A stretch of 64,000 nucleotides of DNA from Bolinopsis microptera (taxonomy: Eukaryota > Ctenophora > Tentaculata > Lobata > Bolinopsidae): positions 15,660,983-15,724,982 of the forward strand of contig NC_087077.1 of NCBI RefSeq assembly GCF_026151205.1, written 5' to 3'. A model generated the notes under the pieces. That model was not told the origin of the DNA. It made no database searches and saw only the letters and a program-made list of their open reading frames with translations. Positions 20,401-29,289 of this stretch are shown here, one piece after another. The position numbers and the translations under genes are program-made. Position 1 is the first letter of the stretch. Every line of letters starts with the position of its first letter.

Positions 20401-20747
20401 GAAAGTTTGAAACAATTCTTACTTCGCCTTTCCTGAAGAAATTATTGTTGGCAGTCTCGGCGAGAAATTAGTACATGTTTTATTTTAGTGGATTTGGTGT
20501 TACGAAGCTCATTGTTACAGTTTAGTTATTTAAATTTGTCACCCTTGTCCCCGCTTTTGGTTCTGTTCCTTTAAATAAATGTGAATAAAAACACTCCTCA
20601 AGGTGACGCAGATAGAGCTGTGGAGGGCGTGGCGCTCTGATCATAGAGCTCATTACCCTTTACACCTACTTTGGATCATGGAATCTACTCAACAACTTCA
20701 ACCCCTGGACTCCCTCGATACATTCTTAATTATGCTGGACTACGACT

Positions 20748-21224
20748 GTGAAACCCCTGCCTTACAACTGCATGCCTGATCTAGATGAACTACATGACTC
20801 CTCTCAAGACAATCCTAGTACCACTACTAGCTCCAGTGAAGTTGAACCTAACAGCCTCCCTCAGTCCATGTGCTTGGCAGCTGTTCCTTTCCTTACGCAG
20901 GAGTCCAAAACTAAGCTCTACTTCCAGAACCAAACCTTCACAAAGAAATACGATCAGAAAACATCCACTATATGGAGATGCTCTTCGAGGAAGTGTAAAG
21001 GCTCAATCAAAACTACCCCCTCAACGTACGAAGTTATAGACGCGACTCCTCATACATGCAGCCCTTTAACAGATTACGAATACAACATCCTTCTTTCGGA
21101 GAACGATATCGTTAACGACACTTCCTCCTCATCTACCCTAGCAAACGCTTGTCACCATCCCTACTCTAAAACATTCTACAAGCGAAGATGGAAAAAGACA
21201 AGAACATCCTCCTCCTCTGTATGA
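20748..21224 (+). CDS. FLYWCH-like zinc-binding domain protein (probable MULE N-terminal part)
   Basis: A 158-residue open frame. Middle part: 'KLYFQNQTFTKKYDQKTST', 'IWRCSSRKCKGSIKT', 'TPHTCSP'. The order (aromatic-rich strand, W-x-C, C, then H-x-C) fits FLYWCH/WRKY-like zinc domains, which sit at the N-terminus of many MULE transposases. A MULE core lies 740 bp downstream at 21962. The C-terminus is Ser-rich. The listed ATG follows other open codons, so the start is uncertain. A RING fragment directly follows the stop. Confidence 0.55.
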   Translation: MKPLPYNCMPDLDELHDSSQDNPSTTTSSSEVEPNSLPQSMCLAAVPFLTQESKTKLYFQNQTFTKKYDQKTSTIWRCSSRKCKGSIKTTPSTYEVIDATPHTCSPLTDYEYNILLSENDIVNDTSSSSTLANACHHPYSKTFYKRRWKKTRTSSSSV

Positions 21225-21480
21225 GTCTGCTACGTCTGTATAGCACCAAAACTGCGAATCAGAAATAGCTGCCCTATCTGCAGGCGTAGGATAAGTCACC
21301 TGCATAAGATCGATCTAGCAACATAAGACTACTCTCGAGTCTCGATATCGTTTTGCAGCCTTATAAATGACGCACAATGTACCCCTCCCATGGATGATGT
21401 GGAATGCTCATATGTCCTTAGTCCTTCTCCCCAATAGCTGATGGAGAATGAAGTTATAAGTTATTATGTAATATTATCTT
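21225..21480 (+). pseudogene. RING-gene fragment (second half of RING plus linker)
   Basis: Reads 'CYVCIAPKLRIRNSCPICRR', 'RISHLHKIDL', then a stop, then 'INDAQCTPPMDDVECSYVLS' in the same family order. It lacks the first Cys pair. It is joined abruptly to the FLYWCH ORF, so it results from recombination. Confidence 0.6.
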
Positions 21481-21629
21481 TTCCTATCACTATGCGACTA
21501 TAACTAAAGTTAAATTGACCCTAATAGTGGTATGAAGGCGAACCAACTACCTATCCAGCATTAACAACATCAACTACTAACTAACTTCAACTACGAAACC
21601 GAACATGGAATCCATCACAAGAGCTAACA

Positions 21630-21960
21630 GATCAATTATAAGAAGTTAGAGATGCTAGGGAGTGACGGTACTAATACGCTTACTGGATACAATGTAAGAA
21701 TTTAATAATATAAAAAACAATTTTGTGATCAAACGGTTAATATAAAGGATCACTTTTTTATGATATAACAAAAGATACAATACCTAATTTGTAATCTTTA
21801 CAGGAGGGTACTTTAAGACATATACAGGAAATGATTGGAAAGCCCTGCTTTCTTTCGGTGTGTTTACTGCACTCGGTGGAGTTACCACTTCTTGGATTGT
21901 TCTGTGAGCTAGATAACGTAAAAGAAGGTAAATTGAACACTGTCGGAGCACTCAAACTGG
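21630..21960 (+). pseudogene. Transposase-like family, D-motif and C-x2-H exons (duplication copy 2)
   Basis: Near copy of 15925-16260. Here the donor is intact (TACAAT|GTAAGA) and the acceptor TTTACAG is present. Exon 2 begins GAGGGTACT and is in phase with exon 1 ('...GYN|EGTLRHIQEMIG'). It again runs into MULE sequence. Confidence 0.6.
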
Positions 21961-21961
21961 A

Positions 21962-22402
21962 TTGCAGATGGAACGTTCTGTATCACCGAAGATTTTTCCA
22001 CAATCCTACACCATCCATTCAGTTGTAGATAATAAGTGTGTCCCATTGGTATATATTCTAAGTGGTGACAAGAAATGGGACAACTATGAATTTGTTTTAA
22101 ATATGATTAAGCATTATTTTGACCAGCACTGTCCAGTAGACACTGGTACTATTTTGATCGATTTTGAGAAAGCTGTAATGAATTCCTTTTTGAAGAGTTT
22201 GCCAGGGTGGGAAGTTAGCAATTGCTACTTCCACCTCTGTCAAGCTGGTCAAAAGAACATAAATAAAACTATTAAGAAGATTTATTTTGAAGATAAACTG
22301 TTTGCCAGAGCTGTAAGGCTTATTGTGTTTCTTGCTTTTGTTCCAGTGGCTGATGTCGAGGAAGTATCATATATAATACTCTATTCAGACAAACTAAGCT
22401 AA
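21962..22402 (+). CDS. MULE transposase core (duplication copy 2)
   Basis: A 146-codon frame: 'VSPKIFPQSYTIHSVVDNKC', 'LVYILSGDKKWDNYEF', 'GTILIDFEKAVMNSF', 'SNCYFHLCQAGQ', 'YFEDKLFARAVRLI', then an unrelated tail. It carries the second Asp and C-x2-H of the MULE core; the first Asp ('DGTF') is one base out of frame upstream, and the last Glu is not evident. Probably inactive; the best MULE copy in the window. Confidence 0.7.
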   Translation: MQMERSVSPKIFPQSYTIHSVVDNKCVPLVYILSGDKKWDNYEFVLNMIKHYFDQHCPVDTGTILIDFEKAVMNSFLKSLPGWEVSNCYFHLCQAGQKNINKTIKKIYFEDKLFARAVRLIVFLAFVPVADVEEVSYIILYSDKLS

Positions 22403-22409
22403 TGTCTAT

Positions 22410-22960
22410 AGTTAATTATTTCGAGAAGACTGTCATTGTGGACAGTATTGACCGTCGAAATATAAAGCTGCTACATAAAGTTGTTCCTGTAGTGAGGAGG
22501 AGGACGACCATCTCATTGGATGTTGGGAGCTAATTTTGTAAGTAGTCTAGATAAGCAGGTTTATCACGTGAATTTAAAGATAATATGATTTATTTGTGTG
22601 AATAATACCCTAAAACTACAATTACGTTTACCTTTTTAGTTCTTAAACGTATTTCATTGCTTAACGAGGAGATTAAGCATTTTTACATTTTTTAGCACTA
22701 GAGAGTCTGATTCGCATCACATCTGTACTGTGCTTCATCAGAGAAAACAGATTATTTTAGACCTAGCAGCTAACGGCATCCGCCTAACAGTCCTGCCCAA
22801 TTCAAGGGAGAAATAGCTCCTTTGCCTGCTACAATTGTGTCAGAGAATTTAGCAATAAATTATATTCATATGAATTATATTTAAACGTTTAAGACTAGGA
22901 TTCCTAGTAGGAAGGACGAGATATGGAGGGGGAAGGAAGGAAGGAAGTGAGAGCATAGAG
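22410..22960. other. No gene seen; duplicate of 16640-17172
   Basis: Non-coding, near-identical to the first unit apart from small indels. Confidence 0.6.
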
Positions 22961-23155
22961 AGGAGTGTGTTTGTGGCCATGATGTACGAAGAATATGATC
23001 GCTTACACGATCTCATCTGGGCAGAGGAGCCCATGATTCCTCTGACAGATGATGAGAAGCAGACATTCCCTTCAAGCAATTCATGTTACCTATGTCATCA
23101 ACTCCTTGTCGGTAAGGATAAAGTCAGAGATCATTGTCACTATACAACACATTAA
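22961..23155 (+). pseudogene. Polinton-type DNA polymerase B zinc-binding fragment, copy 2
   Basis: Protein identical to 17173-17367 ('CYLCHQLL', 'VRDHCH'), 5788 bp downstream. The identity shows the duplication is recent. Confidence 0.65.
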
Positions 23156-23602
23156 GATAAGACATGCACCTTCATATAATGGTAATTTTCATAGTTGCCT
23201 ACTTTATTAGACGTGATAAATAAAAATTGTATTCTATTTTCTCTGATGATTTTTAAAAAAATTCTTAGTCCGGAAGAAAAGACAGTACTTAAGGAAAAAC
23301 GTAACAAGTTTGTTAGCGGATTATAAGAAGAGTGTAAATAAGGTAATCCAGTTGTCCAAATCATTATCTCAGTGTATTTCCCTATTGCCACAATATCATC
23401 AATTCCGCAAGTCTAAATCCCTCAGCAACCCAGCTTCTTCTACTCCCACAAAACCCTTCACCAGGTCTAGGATCTCTTAGGACGATGCTTAGGTCCCCAA
23501 ATCTGAAGGCTTCCATAGTTACCTATCTAAAACTAAGAACCCCTTCAGCTTCGCCAGTTCTCATTTGTATTCCTATCATCTTATCCAATATCCTAATTTT
23601 AC

Positions 23603-23820
23603 TTGATCAATATCAAAAAACACGAGTGGTATTTATTAAATAAATATCTCTTATCAGACTCCAAACCTCCAAAATTTCTCAACAATTGCGCATCAGGAAT
23701 GTTTGCAGCCCCATTACAGATATGCTCAATGTACCCCTCCTATGAAGGATGTAGAAAGTTCATGGCCGTCTATATTAAGTCCTTGTCCGTAATAGATAAA
23801 GAATCAAAGGTAAGTTATTA
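23603..23820 (+). pseudogene. Degenerate RING-gene exon, copy 2
   Basis: Matches 17815-18030 with a few substitutions. Carries the linker homologous to 'DVESSWDMILS' in a shifted frame and the donor CAAAG|GTAAGT. Confidence 0.5.
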
Positions 23821-23855
23821 TGTAGATAAAAAAGACGGGAAAATATTCAAAGAGA

Positions 23856-24104
23856 GTGCTCGGAGCAGCAGACATTGATGACTTTGCAGCTGGTTCTCTA
23901 GACTACTACTCTCCTCGACTCATTGCTGCAAACTCTGTACAAGTGGAGAGAGTAAAGAGTGTTCAGAATGTAGAAACAATATTGTTTATTCAGGAAGATG
24001 AAGAGATAATAAAGGACAAAGTCACTTCGAGATGGCCAGGCCTACTCTCATGCTGTCTATATGTGATGATTAATTCTGAAAAACTAGGGACAACTGGGGA
24101 ATGA
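23856..24104 (+). CDS. Unknown duplicated open frame, copy 2
   Basis: Same frame as 18068-18301, ending a few residues later because the tRNA-like insertion begins here. Confidence 0.3.
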   Translation: MLGAADIDDFAAGSLDYYSPRLIAANSVQVERVKSVQNVETILFIQEDEEIIKDKVTSRWPGLLSCCLYVMINSEKLGTTGE

Positions 24105-24369
24105 TCCCAGAACCTCGAGATTTCGCGTCTCTTGCTCTACCAATTGAGCTACTGACCCTGATTCTCAGAGCGAAATCACCACTCATATACAGCACAATTT
24201 CATGCTTTGTGTGGAATATCATTTTATCAGTTATTTAGAATATATAATTGGTAGAGCAAGAGACGCGAAATCTCGAGGTTCTGGGATCATTCCCCAGTTG
24301 TCCCTAGTTTTTCAGAATTAATCATCACATATAGACAGCATAAGAGTAGGCCTGGCCATCTCGAAGTGA
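24025..24369. repeat. Inverted duplication (arms about 124 bp) around a tRNA-like sequence
   Basis: The left arm 24025-24149 and right arm 24246-24369 are reverse complements over essentially their whole length, with a spacer of about 100 bp. The arms contain the end of the unknown duplicated ORF and most of a tRNA-like sequence. Copy 1 of the big duplication (18290) lacks this, so it arose after duplication, perhaps with the PLE insertion that follows. Confidence 0.8.
24087..24158 (-). tRNA. tRNA-like sequence / tRNA pseudogene (72 nt)
   Basis: Folds as a tRNA: acceptor GGGTCAG with TTGTCCC (one mismatch, one G-U), TA, D-arm GCTC-AATTGGTA-GAGC (a good A box), anticodon arm AGAGA-CGCGAAA-TCTCG, variable AGGTT, T-arm CTGGG-ATCATTC-CCCAG. 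The expected U33 is G, the T loop is not TTCGAAT, the top anticodon-stem pair is A-G, and the formal anticodon CGA (Ser) lacks the long variable arm of tRNA-Ser. I therefore read it as a pseudogene or SINE head. A copy missing the 5' part lies at 24246-24317 on the + strand. Confidence 0.55.
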
Positions 24370-24700
24370 TAATAATAATTAAATGTTTCGCAGATTGGCA
24401 ATTGATCGGTGTAGTTGGTGTTGTACACACTGCACTGATAACGATATCACGTTGTACGTGTAATGTAAATATAGTGTGGATAAATGCGAATATATATTCT
24501 AAATAACTGATAAAAAGGACAAAGTGTTAAACTTCTTGTAACCTTGATCCTGTTCATTATTACACTGCACCAGGCCTAACATGGGGTGCACGATTAAAGC
24601 ATACTGAAGTACTAAAGTAGAGTTAGAATTATTTAAGATTGCTAAATTTTTAGTTGATATAGATGCACTTCGTTTCCCGAGAGACTTAGCTTTAATTATA
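24370..24700. other. No gene seen; piece shared with 58280-58340
   Basis: 24640-24700 (ATAGATGCACTTCGTTTCCC) recurs inverted at 58280-58340 beside the PolB-type 9-bp repeat, so it belongs to the same dispersed unit. Confidence 0.5.
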
Positions 24701-24721
24701 GTATATGTTTCTTTACGGTTT

Positions 24722-25162
24722 TTGTATCTTATTTCTATATCTTATCCACCTGACCTGCTTATGGAGAGGAGTGGTGACGACAATAAGTCCGTAAACTATC
24801 TCGACATCAACATCTCGATGAATAACTCCGGACACGTCGCCACCAAGCTTTACAACAAACTTGATGACTTCAACTTTCCTGTGGTCATGTACACCTTTCC
24901 TAACAGTAATATTTCCTCTTCTGTTGGTTATAATGTTTTTTACGGTCAGGTCCTTCGTTACTCTTCCATTATCTCTGACCTTGATTCTTTTCTGTGTTCT
25001 ACCAACACCCTTTATAGGACACTTCTTTCAAGATGTTATAATGACAGACTCCTGAAGAGTAAATTCAGAAAGCTTCTGAAAGACCGACCTAGTATTCTAT
25101 ACAAATACAGTATACTTGATGTCAGCGACATCCTTGACATCACATTTAACGTGAACAGGTGA
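24722..25162 (+). pseudogene. Penelope-like reverse transcriptase, C-terminal part
   Basis: The 146-codon frame reads 'DDNKSVNYLDINISMNN', 'TKLYNKLDDFNFPVVMYTFP', 'NSNISSSVGYNVFYGQVLRY', 'LSRCYNDRLLKSKFRKLL'. The order 'LD(I/L).I', 'TKLY.K..DF.F', 'Y.V...Q..RY' is the thumb-side region of Penelope-like RTs. The catalytic YADD part upstream is missing. The listed start is not a true initiation site. Confidence 0.6.
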
Positions 25163-25174
25163 TCACTTACGAGT

Positions 25175-25245
25175 GATTGCTAGGGGGTCTTGGCACATTA
25201 AACCGGTACAGGTATTAAACCCCCGAAACCAGTGTGCCAAGTCAT
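25175..25245. repeat. Hairpin CTTGGCACA...TGTGCCAAG after the PLE fragment
   Basis: CTTGGCACA and TGTGCCAAG are inverted around a segment holding a second pair (GGGGGT / ACCCCC). No known regulatory RNA motif was matched. Confidence 0.45.
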
Positions 25246-25439
25246 CTGCTGATGATGTTCACATAACATTATTTCCTCTCTCCTTTATTCCTTCCGTCTT
25301 TTCTTAAACTTACAGTTCAGTTACTTTATTTCACCAGGTCTACCTAAGGATCAATTATTCTTTGGTGGGGTTTCACTTCTGGTATTGGCTTCATTCCCGT
25401 TCCTTTTCCTTATTCTTTATACTTATTTTTTATATAGTT

Positions 25440-25750
25440 TAATGAGATTCTATTTTATGATTTCATTCTTGTATTGTCAAGCCAGGAGAGTTAGGGCTTT
25501 TCTTGACCAATTAACGTTTAATCCGTTTAATCCGTTTAATCCGTTTACTAAAGTAGAGTTAGAATTATTTAAGGATCAGGAGATGTGTACATTTGTTGAG
25601 CAGGCTATCCGTGGTGGTATTAGAGTATTAGCACCAATACACACCGTTATGCTAAAGCTAATAATCGTAACCTTCCAGACTTTGATCCCTATAAAGTATA
25701 AAGCTGAAAGTTACCTTTCCTATATAGCTATATTGATGCAAACCAGCAAA
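25440..25750 (+). pseudogene. Polinton-type DNA polymerase B fragment, copy 2
   Basis: Same as 18314-18640: 'TKVELELFKDQEM', 'TFVEQAIRGGIRVLA', then shifted 'HRYAKANNRNLPDFDPYK'. Two small insertions distinguish it from copy 1. Joined to the RING start at 25820. Confidence 0.65.
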
Positions 25751-25823
25751 CAACTCCTAATTTACTTCAAAATATTATCCCTCTTCATTCACTTGTTGCT
25801 GTATTATCTAAAAACATTTTTAC

Positions 25824-26739
25824 TATGTCAACGTCATGTGATATATGCTATGGCATTACTTCCATCGAAGGGAGGACTTTCTTGAAGCACTGTACCCATA
25901 GATACTGCTACGTCTGTATAGTGTATAGCACCAAAACTGCGAATAAGAAATAGCTGCCCTATCTGCAGGCGTACCGCGTAGGATAAGAATACCACTTATT
26001 TTAATAGAAGGGAGAACCTTCTTGAAGCATTGCAGCCACAAATTCTGCTATGTGTGTATTGCACCGAAGCTAGAAATCAGAAATTTTTGTCCTATATGCA
26101 AGCGCAGGGTAGATCACCTGCAAAAGATATACCTGATAACGGACGAAATCTCCCAATGTGTATCAATATGCAGTCCTATTAACGATGCTCAGACAACCAT
26201 TCCCTTGGAAGACGTTGAAAGCTCATGGGATATGATCCTCTCCCCAATCGCTAATGAAAAATCAAAGGTATGTTATTATGTAATATTATCTTTTTTCTAT
26301 TCACTATGCATTTATAATTAAAGTAATAATTATCATAAGAATAAGGTTATTTATTTTATATTTTATATTATTATTTTCTATTTTCTAGAACGATAGCTTT
26401 GAAAGGATTTTTGACTTGGAGACCTCAATCGAGGATGAAGTGGATACGATGATGTTATCGGAGTCATCTGAGGACTTCAGCCCAAAGTTATGTGATGTAT
26501 GCTATGGCATTATTTCCATCGAAGGGAGGACTTTCCTGAAGCACTGTACCCATAGATACTGCTACGTCTGTACAGCACCAAAACTGCGAACCAGAAATAG
26601 CTGCCCTATCTGCAGGCGTAGGATAAGTCACCTACAAAAGATCGATCTGGCAACAGAAGAGTCTATCCAGCATCAACAACATCAACTACTAACTAACTTC
26701 AACTACGAAGCCGAACATGGAATCCACCACAAGAGCTAA
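25824..26739 (+). pseudogene. RING-finger gene array, copy 2
   Basis: Same layout as 18672-19563. The first RING is broken by a 7-bp tandem duplication (TGTATAG) near 25920 and another 7-bp insertion near 25970. The second RING exon ends at 26267 with donor GTATGT; the intron is 26268-26388 (121 nt). The last exon, 26389-26739, is intact: acidic 'DEVDTMMLSESSEDFS', then C3HC4 'CDVCYG', 'HCTHRYCYVC', 'SCPICRRR'. The last exon alone encodes a complete RING and could be used if a promoter exists. Confidence 0.65.
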
Positions 26740-27164
26740 CGATTCCCAAATGGATACTTCACCAGCCCCTAACGAAGAGAATTCCACTCCTCCAGCCCCC
26801 TCTCACAGCGCACCTACTTCGGGAAGCACTGCTACTTCCCGCAGCAACTGCTACTTCCCGTAATCGTTCACGAAGAAGAAGACGTGGTCGCCAATCGGCA
26901 ACGACAGCTGGACACGTACCACGTGACCAGAAATTCCATTTCGAACAACTTCACAGACTGCTACGGGATATGCAGGATGATAAACTCCACAACAAGGTTT
27001 CCCAGTTTCAGATGAAACTATAAATACTAAAAGAGATCGCCGCAAAACATGAGTATATATTTATAAGAGAGGAGCTACGGAAAGGAGTGATAAAACCTGC
27101 ACAGAGCAAGAGAATGAGGAGTGATAGTGAACCTCTTAACGCTCCCAAACGTGCCAAACGTTGA
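26717..27164 (+). pseudogene. Basic coiled-coil partner ORF, copy 2, frameshifted
   Basis: Starts inside the RING ORF end with the same 23-nt overlap as at 19541. The lead is open ('NEENSTPPAPSHSAP'), then the frame shifts before 'RSRRRRRGRQ'. An in-frame TAA replaces a Glu codon in 'QMKLEILKEI'. Ends 'NAPKRAKR' at 27164. Confidence 0.65.
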
Positions 27165-27276
27165 ATTTGAATGTTTTTGTATTATGTTTATGAATGATAT
27201 TATAATTAACTTATTGTGTTATTTATCTAGCAAACCCATATTAAAAGAATATGTTTATTAATTTTATATTTTCTAG

Positions 27277-27531
27277 GTCGCTAGCTTTGAAAGATGGTTC
27301 GACTTGGAAGCGTTGGATGAAGTGGGATTATCTACGATGCTGCTACCGGATAGATATGAGGACTTTAGTCCCATTATAAGCAGTACTTTTAAGGAACCTG
27401 AACCAGTTGCTAAAGTGACTGAAGATCAGGATATGGAAGGCTGCGTTGAGATGGGGCTCATCATGTTTTTACAAGCCTCACACTCAATAATGACATCCAA
27501 CTTTCGCCAAAAGAAAGAACAGCGGTTTTAA
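27277..27531 (+). CDS. Acidic last exon of the RING family (intact)
   Basis: After acceptor TTTTCTAG: 'VASFERWFDLEALDEVGLST', 'DRYEDFSPIISSTFKEPEPV', 'DMEGCVEMGLIMFLQASHSI', stop at 27531. The first part is homologous to the acidic exon that follows the RING exon at 19213, 26389 and 54972. It is probably the natural last exon of the single-RING gene, replaced elsewhere by a second RING. No known domain. Confidence 0.5.
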   Translation, partial: VASFERWFDLEALDEVGLSTMLLPDRYEDFSPIISSTFKEPEPVAKVTEDQDMEGCVEMGLIMFLQASHSIMTSNFRQKKEQRF

Positions 27532-27712
27532 AGAAAGTTTGCAACAATTCTTATTTCGCTCATCCTGAAGCAATTAATGTTGGCAGTCTCAAAATTTTAA
27601 TTAGCACATGTTTTATTTTTAAGTGGATATTTGGTGTTACGAAGCTCTTGTTACAGTTTAGTTATTTAAATTTGTCACCCTTGTCCCCGCTTTTGGTTCT
27701 GTTCCTTTAAAT

Positions 27713-27856
27713 AAATGTGAATGAAAACACTCCTCAAGATGACGCAGATAGAGTTGTTCGGGAAAAGGGCGTGGCTCTCTGCAGGCAGCATAGAGCTAGA
27801 GCAGAAGGGCATGAACCGGACAGTACGCCCAAATGGGAAACCGAGAATATTCTGTA
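27713..27856 (+). CDS. Possible exon, unknown
   Basis: The frame 'NTPQDDADRVVREKGVALCR', 'QHRARAEGHEPDSTPKWE' is open up to a donor-like TTCT|GTAAGA near 27857. Coding-like, but no family recognised. The first 20 bases are shared with 20590 at the end of the other duplicated unit. Confidence 0.25.
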
Positions 27857-27964
27857 AGACTCAAAGTGAAAAACAATACGGATGGTATTGGATATGTATT
27901 TAATTTAAAAAGGAAAGTATATGATAGCAATTTATGGATAACAGAACAGTGATGAAATCAGTTG

Positions 27965-28190
27965 AGTCGGAACTCAGTTCCAGAGAATGCTGACATTTGC
28001 TTCTCTCCACCTCCAGCTTCAGCACGGTCAGATGCTCCAGTTAGTCACCAGGTAATCTGGATCCTTACAAACTTTACGAAGGTAATCCGTTCGCAGAGTT
28101 TGACGCAGGAATCTTGGACTCAGAGACCGAATATGACCGTGATTTTGGCAGCAGAAAAACGGCATATTACGGATCATTGCCTTATAAGTA

Positions 28191-28260
<70 letters not shown>

Positions 28261-28438
28261 AACCACCATAAGGCTAGGGACTTTGACTCTAACCCATATC
28301 TGAAACTCATCATTGATAAACTCGTATCTCTGTCCCCGATGTCCATGAATCCTGCACAGAGAAACTAATGCGAATGACCAGTATGGTTCATGAGAACTGT
28401 CAGAAGAACTTCGAATTCCCTAAGAATTTTTTAAAATA
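27965..28438 (+). pseudogene. Open exon interrupted by a 68-base poly-G run
   Basis: Before the run the frame reads 'DPYKLYEGNPFAEFDAGILD', 'SETEYDRDFGSRKTAYYGSL'. After it, 'NHHKARDFDSNPYLKLIIDK' and, in a shifted frame, 'VPDVHESCTEKLMRMTSMVH' to a TAA at 28438. A donor-like GTAATC follows '...DAPVSHQ' at about 28051. The run 28192-28259 is pure G. The flanks look like one coding unit, perhaps a retroelement capsid-type protein or a host exon; family unknown. Confidence 0.35.
28192..28259. repeat. Homopolymer of 68 G
   Basis: An uninterrupted G run in the middle of an exon-like frame. It may be real or an assembly or sequencing artefact. Confidence 0.95.
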
Positions 28439-28439
28439 A

Positions 28440-28755
28440 TTTATTTGTTTCTAATTGTATTGATTTATACTTTGTTTTTTAAAACTTCCTACTATAAATT
28501 GAAGTGTTTTATTTTTACTTTCCTTCGTGTGCTGAAAATGGATAAAAGGATTTAAAATTTATAAAAGAAAGGAGAAAAAGGAAAAAGTGAAGAGAATGTT
28601 AGAAAATTTTATTTGAAATTGTAATAAGTTTAGACTTTACTTCTAGAAAGTGTTCTTTACGGCATTTTATTTTTATTTTTAAGCGCGCAAGGGCGTGCTA
28701 GGGTTAAATTTAAATGATTTTTCAACGTTAGGCTGTGTTGGCGAATATTTAAAAA
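28440..28755. other. No gene seen
   Basis: AT-rich; no reading frame or repeat recognised. Confidence 0.5.
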
Positions 28756-28759
28756 GTTA

Positions 28760-29277
28760 TTGGCACTTTTGACAGTGAATGCCACGAATGGTGTCCGCTA
28801 TGTTTCCAGTCCCTTCTATGTTCATCAGTTTAAACAGGAGATGATTGATCATACCTTTAGGAGTAGTATTGATGCTCAACTAGAGCTTTCCTTGATGGAT
28901 GCGGCAAATGCAGGTGTGTTCGAGTCTATAAACACTCCCGGCCTCTTAGTCTTATAATTTGAACCTCAGAGAGATAAAGAATCCTGGTCATCAGTGCCCG
29001 GCGTGTCAGAATTATTGGTTTGTTCAGAATTTTAAAAGACATCGGGAAGCGTGTGGTAAGGGTAAGCTAAGTGGTGTAAAGTTTGCCTTACTTGTCCTGA
29101 TGATTTGGTAAGTCATTGTTTGGTATGTGAGGGGGATCTTTTCCCATGTCGGGTATGTAGTATGGTTTTCCAGAGTCGGGAGCTTAGATTCGATTGGAGC
29201 ATGAGACGATCTGCAGAAGACCTGATAGTAGTGCAACAGCCAGAGAAGAAACAACAGATCATTCTCTTTACCTGACA
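28760..29277 (+). pseudogene. Zinc-finger protein remnant
   Basis: First frame: 'FRSSIDAQLELSLMDAANAG' to a stop at 28957. A shifted frame gives 'HQCPACQNYWFVQNFKRHRE', 'AC' (C-x2-C...H-x3-C), followed near 29120 by 'HCLVCEGDLFPCRVCSMVFQ'. Two zinc-finger-like modules are therefore present, but the frame shifts at least twice. It could be a nucleocapsid- or DNA-binding-type protein; not assigned. Confidence 0.35.
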
Positions 29278-29289
29278 TTGACGCCAGAT

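Noticed and set aside
24087-24158. Functional tRNA-Ser(CGA)
   Set aside because: No U33, no long variable arm, aberrant T loop and a mismatch in the anticodon stem.
25230-25262. Hammerhead ribozyme near CTGCTGATGATG after the PLE fragment
   Set aside because: GAAA and CTGATGA motifs are both present but the flanking bases do not form stems II and III in any permutation I tried.
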